Made by a program: the position numbers and the translations under genes. Below are positions 56,227 through 64,000 of a stretch of 64,000 bases of DNA, piece after piece. Position 1 is the stretch's first letter. The number at the start of each line of letters is the position of its first letter. Origin of the DNA: Guyanagaster necrorhizus (Eukaryota > Basidiomycota > Agaricomycetes > Agaricales > Physalacriaceae); NCBI RefSeq assembly GCF_019112545.1, contig NW_025064918.1, forward strand, positions 62,001 through 126,000, given 5' to 3'. The notes below the pieces were generated by a model. It was not told the DNA's origin. It made no database searches and was given only the letters and a program-made list of their open reading frames with translations.

Positions 56227-58905
56227 TGTATCTGACCTGTGAAAGGAATGAACAACGCGTTCTGAGCGATGACTTGGGTAAACTCACATTGTGATTCTGG
56301 TTGTAGATATGTTTCTCCTAGGAACCAATGGTGTGTAAAAGTGATGTCGGAACGCTCCATAACGACAAGACGTGGTAAAGGCTCTTCCGCTAACGGTAAA
56401 GTTGGGCCGGAGGGGATCCAAAATGATGGCAAAGACACGCGCGCGCATCATATGAGCAGTTTGCAAATATGCTCGAAAAATGCTTTGGGTTTTTATAACC
56501 CGCAGGCTCCCGCTCTCCTAATACATTAGCCTCATGCTCAACAGCCGCGAAACCAATCCAGATTGATCGAAAGCGGGGCCGGAGAGATTCATAATGAGGG
56601 TCTATAGCCTGGGGTTGGGGAAATATCATGCAAAGCGCCTCGGTTCGTCCATTTTTATTTAGTGGGACCTTCGGGCCGCTTTTCCACATGCCGCCCAAAG
56701 CCGAAATGATATGGGCCCAGTCAGACTTGTCTCAGTTATATACTAAACCCGTCAGTAAATTTTGGACTTCATGGTAAGGGAACACTAACCATGTGAATAT
56801 TTGATGAAACGGAACAGATTGCACCATATGTGTCTATCACAGAGGACCACTGAGGCTACACCCATCTTGCCCTACGCCACTGGTGATTGAGCTCTGGTAT
56901 CGATACTTGAATGTCTTACGATCTGCTCTTGCTCTACTTTGGAACGCGGGTAGGATACGTTCCCGGAACGGCAGGGAGAAGGTGAGAGAAGGAAGGAAAG
57001 GAGCGATGACGCGATGAGTTGTCTTTTTATACTCGTCAGTAAGCAGGCGGGGGATCCGCGCATGGTAATGTCAACGCGTCATGGAAGCAACGTCGGTGAC
57101 GCCTACATCTCAGTCTGCACGTGGCGGCGCGACCAAAAGGTGTGTTTACAAATAACACAAAGGGCCACAACCGGTACTTTACTGACCGGATATAGAGACA
57201 GGCTTCGATATCCCTCGAATCCCTCGAATCCCTTGAATCCCTTGATGAGATATTTCTGTAATTCAAGTAATTTGTGATGTCGAGGTCACCGTGCGTGCGT
57301 CGGGCATATCGTACTCGTTCTCTCTGTTTTGATCATCTGCCATTGGATTCGAAACCTTTCTAGCCATTCAAAAGGAATGGGGCAGAACTAACGTTTTCCT
57401 CTGTGGCGCTCCTGTTCACGGACCCTCCGCCCTTCATAACGTTCTCGTCATTCTTATTTCTTCCGCTGCTTTCTATCGGTTGCGTTGGATATCGCGGTCA
57501 TTTTCTTCCGTGTGTGTGTCAGACTCTCTTGGCCTTGTTACTTCTCGCATTATAATTGCCGAAATTTCAACGGTTTCTCTCTTCCTCGCCACTCCTTCCA
57601 TGTCTCAAGTTTGGTAACCCACCCCCCCAGGCATGAACAATGCTAAGTAGTCGGCCCATCCTCTGGTTATTCACAATCGGCTACGAGATCCCCGAGTCGA
57701 GTCTACTCCTTGTGCCTTGCGGTTCTACATTTAGTTAATTGTTCAAGTCCTTTTTTCGATTTCATTTTGATGACTAATTGCTGCGTCTTATTCATGGAAT
57801 TATGGGACCGAAAAGCTGCTGGTGACTGCCCTTCCGCGAGTCTCTAGGCCTATTCTTAGCAAACATCGCTCTCTTTTTTTCGACATGAGTCAAGACGGAG
57901 ACTGGTGAGAAGTTGTTAGCTTCATCCTTAACGTCATACCGAGTCCATCAGAACAAGCTCTCTCTCTTTCGAGAGATGTACAACGAGGAGCGAAGGCTCT
58001 TCCCAAGCAGCCTGGCATTGTCGACCTTATACGCTTAAACGAAGCAAATGACCCGTCCCTCCCATCAAGAGGGCTCTGTCTAACTTTACTTTACGACGGA
58101 ACATGCCAAGTACTACCGGAAAGTGGTCAATTCAATCCACATAGCATATTGATTAATTTACCCTGCGTACCTGCTTTGCCCTTGGCATGGACATGCGGCG
58201 ATTCTATGCACGGGTGAAGCAAAAAAAAAAATCCTCTTTCCCATGGATGGTTAGCATGCCCAATCACCAGCGGGCGGCAATGATCCACAGCGTCCTTTCC
58301 GCGGGCTCGGAGCGCCCACCCATACTATTAGCGAGTCCTTCCCATCATAGCCGCAAAGAATCCAACATACTCGCACGCACGCAAGTTCTCCCGCGATATC
58401 CTCCTCCCAAAAACAAGGTCCTGCGCCCCTGCCCTGGAATGGGACCCGGTTCCCTAGTCAACCAAGCAGCTAAACTTTATTCGATCAGAAAATACATATC
58501 TACGTGCCTAACGAAGACGCAAAAAAAAAGATAAGGAGTACAATAGTAAAATTGCGTCATACAAAACAAGTGTGTTATACAGGTATATATTACATGTGCG
58601 GATATAGGGAGGGAGAAAGCATGGACGGACGATCTATAAATGGCGGAATGGGGACGGGGGGACAGGGTATGCAGGAGCGGGAATGACATGATCCGCACAG
58701 CCGAGGCGAGGGTGAGGTCGGCCCAATCTCTTCGGGTTTTTAGTTCTCAAAATAGGGTGGTCATCGCGTGGGTAACACAAAGAGTAAAGGAGAAACAGGT
58801 CGTAATGGGGCGTGGGTAGATGAACGGTATATGCCAGAAAGGTGTGGGATAGATAACGAATGAACGGACCATCGTTAGTGAGAGAGAGACAGACAGAAAT
58901 GGTGA
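56227..58905. other. Long intergenic region between ADH and G-alpha
   Basis: No gene could be supported in 2.7 kb. A plus-strand stretch open for about 100 codons (57915-58217, containing FILNVIPSPSEQ) has no start codon and may be a relic or chance. Pyrimidine-rich stretches and poly-A and poly-T tracts suggest untranslated regions. A 9 bp minisatellite is listed separately. Confidence 0.4.
57206..57246. repeat. 9 bp minisatellite, about four copies
   Basis: ATCCCTCGA, ATCCCTCGA, ATCCCTTGA and ATCCCTTGA follow one another directly. The last two units differ from the first two by a C-to-T change at the CpG. Confidence 0.75.
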
Positions 58906-61194
58906 TCATAGCAGCTTTGATTGCTTGAGGTGCTGTCGAATGACCATGTCGCGGACTATAGTACAATCAGTATCGTACCACATGCTGGCTGATGGCATAT
59001 GACATACCACTTGCTATGATCCCTGCGGTAGTCGCAGTGTCCTGTTATCACGCCACATAAGCTCCCCTCCCCTTCCACCAGGAAAGCAAAATAAAGGCAC
59101 TGACCGTAACAGACGTACAAAATGCATAAAACTTGCGAGGATTAGGCGAATACTCCCGATGTATGGCGTTGAATTTACTCCTCAGGTCTATGGAAGGAAA
59201 GGAAACGTCAACGGAGGCCATCGATCAACAGAGCACACGCTCACATTTGCTAACCGTATCCAAGTCATTCTCCCTATCGCCGTAGCTCCTTACATATTTT
59301 GACAGCCTAGACAGGGTTAATCAGCCATGGGACCTGAAACGCGTCATAGGCAATAACGTACCTGATACCCGACTTCAGCTTCGACTCGAGGATATCACAT
59401 TTATTAAGGAAGAGCACGAGGTCGACGTTCGCGAGTAGCTTATTTTGGCATACTGCCTTCCAAAGGAGCACGGAGTCCTCCTACAGTCGGCAATCAGGTG
59501 AGGGCATGGAGGCGATAGTTCGGGAGCCCATACCAAACGGTTCACTGTTCTATCTTCTGACAGGACTTGATCGAAGCCTGATATTGGCGCGAGGAAAATG
59601 ATTGCGTCGACTGTTTGAGAGATTGAATGAGCCGACGGACGCAAACAGCGGTGCAACTGTATACTTGCCATCATCAAAGAATGGTACCCAGGTTTCTTGG
59701 GAATGATGCCGATGAGTGGACAGCCTTTCAGAGCATTGATTTAGAGACTTACGACGCTATAGAGGGGTGGGAAGTGAGAAGCAAGGTCAAAAATACACTT
59801 GGGGATAAGCTTCACCTGACTTCTACTTCCACCGACGTCGACTATTCGCCACTCTGTCCCTGAATCCCTCCCAGCGGAAACCTCCATTTCGAATCTGTAC
59901 TCGGATACACCTACTGTTTTCAGACGGGCTCTGAGAACATCGTCTTTATGAACACATGAGTATCGGGCAATGCCTTTGTGATAAAATCACGATTACCGTC
60001 TGAAGGCATGTATTTTAAGGATGTAATTCTCTCTAGGTCATTCAAGAAACTATAAGAGTCGTCAGCGTGTAGAAAATGTCATGTCGTAAGAGTACTCACA
60101 ATCCTGGAAACTCTTCCAGCCGTATTCTCTTCTTTTTAAGAATCCGACGAACGCTCTTGTCTGACCAGAGATGAATCATATCCCTCCGACATGAATGAAG
60201 GACTTCTTGAGGTTCATCAGGGGTCTCCAAGCCAATATCGCCCGCGCTGACAGGTCTACTGCCGCCAGAAGATGATGAGGTATCGATACTTGTAGAACTG
60301 GGGTAGTGGACTCTTGCGCGCGCGAGTCCACCCTTCCACGCGGGCCCCGGACGGACGAAAATCTCTGGAGTACGCACTGGGGAGGAGTGCGAGGGGCCAG
60401 CAAGATGTGTAGCCTCGTCTTCGTTTGGTGGGACGAGCTTCGCTATCAGAAGCTGTTCGATGTGTTTCAAGGGTAGTAGACGCATTCGCAACTCGTCGAA
60501 ACTCGAAGAAGGCGGCGGTAAAGCAGGTTGCGAGCGATAGAAATGGTTGTCAGGGTCTGAGTCCGGGTCTGACTCGTTACCGGAATCGAGGCGAGCGTCG
60601 ATAGAGCTGTCTTGGCTGAAGGCTACGAAGTCGTTAGAACCACCCTTGGTATGGGAAGGTTTACGCTTGTTAGATGGGCTCCTGCGATGTCCGCGCGCAG
60701 GTGAGGTAGAGGGAGAAGCTGGACGAGCGACTGCATCGATGATAGTACGTATTGACCGGACGATATTGAGCTGAATGACGGCCCGCCAAAGGATACGCTC
60801 TTCACGGAACGCAGTAGGCGTGTAGAGCCGCTGGAACTCTGCAGAACAAAGTCAGAAAGAAAGAAAAGAGAAGAAAGTCGAGAAACACACGTCGAAGAGT
60901 GGTGGATTTGCCTAACCGAAATAAATCGAATGAACAGCCGAAGATCGCTGGGGTTGCGCAGCACTCACCGGATTCACTCTGGCCGAGTAACAGCAGCCTA
61001 ACGATCCGTTTCTTCCGCCGCGCCTGACGTTCTGCCTTAATGCTGGCGTCGATGGCAAGGCTTACCCGCCGAGCCTCCTCCTCTCGGGCGATACGTAGCT
61101 CACGGTCCTCTGGCGATTCGTCAACAGGCGGCTTAAGGGCCTCATCGAAGGGGTCGTCGGTAGGTTTCATACTGTGGGCAGCAGCGACAGGCAT
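58906..61194 (-). CDS. Large G-protein alpha subunit, DVGGSR type
   Basis: The ATG at 61194 (MPVAAAHS) opens exon 1 (61194-60969). Exon 2 is only 21 nt (60911-60891) and completes the P-loop GQSESGKST. Exon 3 (60838-60100) encodes the helical domain with a long Ser/Pro-rich insertion. Switch I has RARLKTVGV (near 59925). Switch II is VDVGGSR rather than DVGGQR, so the usual catalytic Gln is Ser. Then come FLAPISGFDQVL, the G4 motif FLNKCD and the G5-like CTSVT. The end is QHLKQSKLL, without the usual C-terminal Cys. There is no Gly2, so no N-myristoylation is expected. It would bind GTP and signal from receptors, but lipid anchoring and GTP hydrolysis must differ from the classic subunits. 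The splice in switch II (59821-59690) is not fully resolved. Confidence 0.88.
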
Positions 61195-64000
61195 CGCTGG
61201 TGGTGGTCAAGAAGTAAGAGCAAGAGCTGTGTGAACGGAGATTAGAAGGGATCCAAGGCTTGGGCCAAGGCCCCAGGCACAATTTGAATATTGGCTCGCA
61301 TGGCGTCACGTGCACCGCCTACAATGACCGCGCGGCACGTACCGACAATTTGATTTTCGGCTTTTGCTTCCATCTTGCGTCCTGGGCCTGGCAGCCAGGC
61401 GCCCATCATATCCTACAGCGATGCCCCTGCCTTCTGTTAGCCAATATCCAGGGACTGCAACCATGGAATCTTCGTAGGAGCCCTATCGTATATTTACCTT
61501 GCCTGCCTCGAGGTCTTACTGCGTACCTGAGGCACCGGCCAGGCACCGAGGAACGATCACCCCGTTTACATTAATATCCAAGCGTACGCCTGGCGCTCTC
61601 CTCTGTCCTCGACGTCTGGGTCGGTCTCTATGCTAGTATAGATTGTCTCCTAGGCGCCCCCAGTAACCCTTATAGATTTTACTGTATTCTGACAAGACGG
61701 AGTAGCACCCATCATATGACGCACTTGAGCTCCACTTTCGATGGTATCACACCGCAGCTTTCCCTCCAACGGTCCCTGTAAATCACAGGCCATCTGATAA
61801 GAGCTCGGGGTCGGGTCCTACCAACTGCTACCGATCCGGGTACCCATCTTCAGACATACAGCAGTTGCCAGATAGCTGTACCACTGCTACCGACCCGAAT
61901 ATCTTTCCCGTCCCCCATCCATACGTTACCCTTTTCCCTTATTCAAGCACTATCCTCCTATCAGGTTATTCTCTCTAAAGACGACGGATCACGGGCCCAC
62001 GCATAGGAAAACTTTCCACGTACATAACTCTATGACGAACGCGAAAGTCAGGAACAAGGTCCGATAGGTACCGGCACCATCGAACAGCACAGGTATCCAT
62101 GCAGGACTTTGATATCCAGCACACCCTTATTTGTCCTAGTCATACATCACTGCCGGCATCGGTACTACCGCCGTGCATTCCATTCACACGCTCCCTCTAA
62201 ATACTCTATTACTAGCCTTTGGGGGAATGGAAATCCCGCGATCAGCTACATCCAAGGTCCCCGCCTCATCTCCCCTCGTCCGCCTTATGACAATTGACTT
62301 CCTCTTCTTGCTATCCCGCCAGAGCTAAACTAGGGCGCGTAGTAACAGCCGGCGATGGACTCTTATACAATGATCGATCTGATCCACGAGGTCCCATCAT
62401 CGTTCTCGTTCAGATAGTATTCGTGCCCTGGGGAATACACCTTCAAAGCACGCACACAGCGTCTCCGGTAGACGCTCTTCCCTAGTCGGTTAGCCAACCG
62501 CCCCATCCTGGAATCACGGAGTGCCACATGCAACACCCCTGGACTCGGAGGCTAGATTTTCATCTCCCATTCGAACACCTGCCCCAAAATACGCAGCTCT
62601 ACTCCGGACCTTACAGCTAACGCAAAGCACCACGACAGCTAAAATGTACGTCTCATGCTACATATAGGTGTGTGTACTACTCTTCTCCCGAAAGTGATCA
62701 TCAATTCCCTTTCCTTCCTCCTCCGGTACCGGCTCGTTCTCCATCCTGTCAGGAACACTTCACCCGTGACCCACCTTTCCCTATGAATCAATCAACCGCT
62801 TCCCAGGAAATCGGATATGCCTGATTAGCAGCTTTGTAGCTATGGAAGAACGTACATTTAGCTCAGGAATTTAGTGTATGAATAGGCGAGATTAAGGGCT
62901 GGGAAAACATTATTAGATAACCTTTCATTCGGACTATTCAAGAAGCTTATACCTCGGGAAAACGAACACGGGTTGAAGGCACAGTAAACAATGACGCATA
63001 CAATGTCGGTCGATATACATAAAATGAAACCCGTTCGAGTATTACTCGGCGATAAACTGGCAAATCAGTGGAAATTTTTTCGGGCGCTGGAGGCTAGAAG
63101 AATTAAGTCTGCCTCATGTGGAACATGCAAGTGATGATGATATCCACCCCAATGATTATGACTTGAAAGTTGATGACGGCGATACCACTTTAGCTAACAG
63201 GAACAGAGTGCGATGAGAAGTTGGTGGACTACATGTGCACAACTTGGGACGAAACACCCCGCTTTACGAATCGAGTGCGCAACAGAAGATACTGATCAGC
63301 ACTCATATAGAAGCCAGAACAAAAGGAATGTGTAGACGTAATGGCTGTACGATCAATGGAAGAAATCTGACCTCGCCGTTCTCTATCCCTCCACACGAGC
63401 GTCGAGGACTAGTCGAGAAATTCTGATTCAAACTTCGCGAAATGTGGCTCCTTTCTAGAAATAAGACGTAACGGGCCTTAAGGGAGGAACATATAGCGCT
63501 TGAACCCAGCAGAGATCAAACAAAGCAGGTAACAAGAACGCGGTATAATGCAACCAGCGAACCTGATCAACTCAATGAAAAAAATACAGAAAGGAACGCT
63601 ATCCGGCCCGGTAACCCCATACCTAGAAGTATGAATAACGCGTCGATGAAAAGGGCCTTCGATTACTCCATATGTCGCAGGATCCCGCAAACAATGTTGT
63701 ATTCCTGAATCGGATAGACGGTCTTAGCAGGAGCTATCACCGTTCGACTGTTATCTAGGCCACCGCCCCGCACGGCAATCCAATCCCATCTTAAGCGGAG
63801 CCTCCAGAGTCGTCCGCGTCGAGAAACATCGCGCTTGGAGATAGAGAGTACCATCCACTGCCTCCGCCGCTGACTATTAAGGGCTCCAGATACTATGCTG
63901 TAACAGAGGCGGTCTCAGCTTTCTCGGGCATAGGGGGACTCGCTATCTCGCGCGCTAACCATTTTATCGGCCTTGGAGTGGAGCAGCGCTTGGCCACTTC
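61195..64000. other. Right end of the window, no gene supported
   Basis: About 2.8 kb of GC-moderate, CpG-normal DNA. Frames such as 61260-61574 (plus) and 63478-63690 (minus) are short, unrecognised and not linked by convincing splice sites. Two related stretches, CTGCTACCGATCCGGGTAC near 61826 and CTGCTACCGACCCGAATAT near 61887, form a short direct repeat. Confidence 0.4.

Noticed and set aside
57915..58217. About 100-codon open stretch upstream of G-alpha
   Set aside because: It has no ATG, no splice partner that fits and no recognisable domain. It was left as a remark in the intergenic entry.
1..64000. CRISPR arrays, rRNA genes, bacterial operons or riboswitches
   Set aside because: None was seen. 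The intron-rich genes and eukaryotic tRNA show this is a fungal nuclear sequence in which these are not expected.

Overview
The window looks like nuclear DNA from a mushroom-forming basidiomycete (Agaricomycetes). The signs are genes split by many 48-60 nt GT-AG introns, a KDZ-type transposase with its cysteine-cluster leader, Ty1/copia and chromodomain Ty3/gypsy retrotransposons, a multi-copy kinase-like family with the 'GYMLRPRYHPDW' N-lobe signature common in mushroom genomes, and a large G-alpha subunit with the DVGGSR switch II variant. These assignments come from recognising motifs by eye; no database search was run.

Region 1 (1-17750) is a nested transposon graveyard with almost no CpG. 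It holds, from left to right, a decayed copia element (minus strand, cut by the window edge), an unidentified 260-codon ORF, an ACTTAG-rich stretch, and a KDZ transposase gene (minus) split by an 8.03 kb chromovirus that has two 461 bp LTRs and a CTCTG target duplication. A decayed multi-copy gene follows. Many in-frame stops are TGA where relatives have Arg codons, as expected from CGA-to-TGA decay at methylated CpG.

Region 2 (17750-50840) is an accessory cluster built from two gene families repeated many times. Family K is a small kinase-like protein (intact copies of 362 and 367 aa with five exons; at least six further broken copies). Family P is an uncharacterised protein with a helical N-terminal domain, in four copies carrying a WY[ST]...F...TP motif, followed by a Ser/Gly/Asn/Thr-rich tail. 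K and P lie head to head across about 125-330 bp in four places (around 21.5, 37.3, 42.0 and 48.5 kb). Three P promoters carry the same roughly 15 bp element 82 bp before the ATG. This repeated divergent two-gene module is the best candidate for an undescribed system. Within the cluster sit a bZIP transcription factor gene (28411-30403) and two more CpG-depleted repeat blocks (30.9-31.8 kb and 34.1-36.3 kb); the second has eroded the 5' half of a kinase copy.

Region 3 (50840-64000) is conventional. It has a tRNA-Val(CAC) with a short intron, two tandem zinc alcohol dehydrogenase genes (346 codons each, conserved intron positions) and a G-alpha gene with a 21 nt exon and a GC-AG intron. The last 2.8 kb has no gene I can support.
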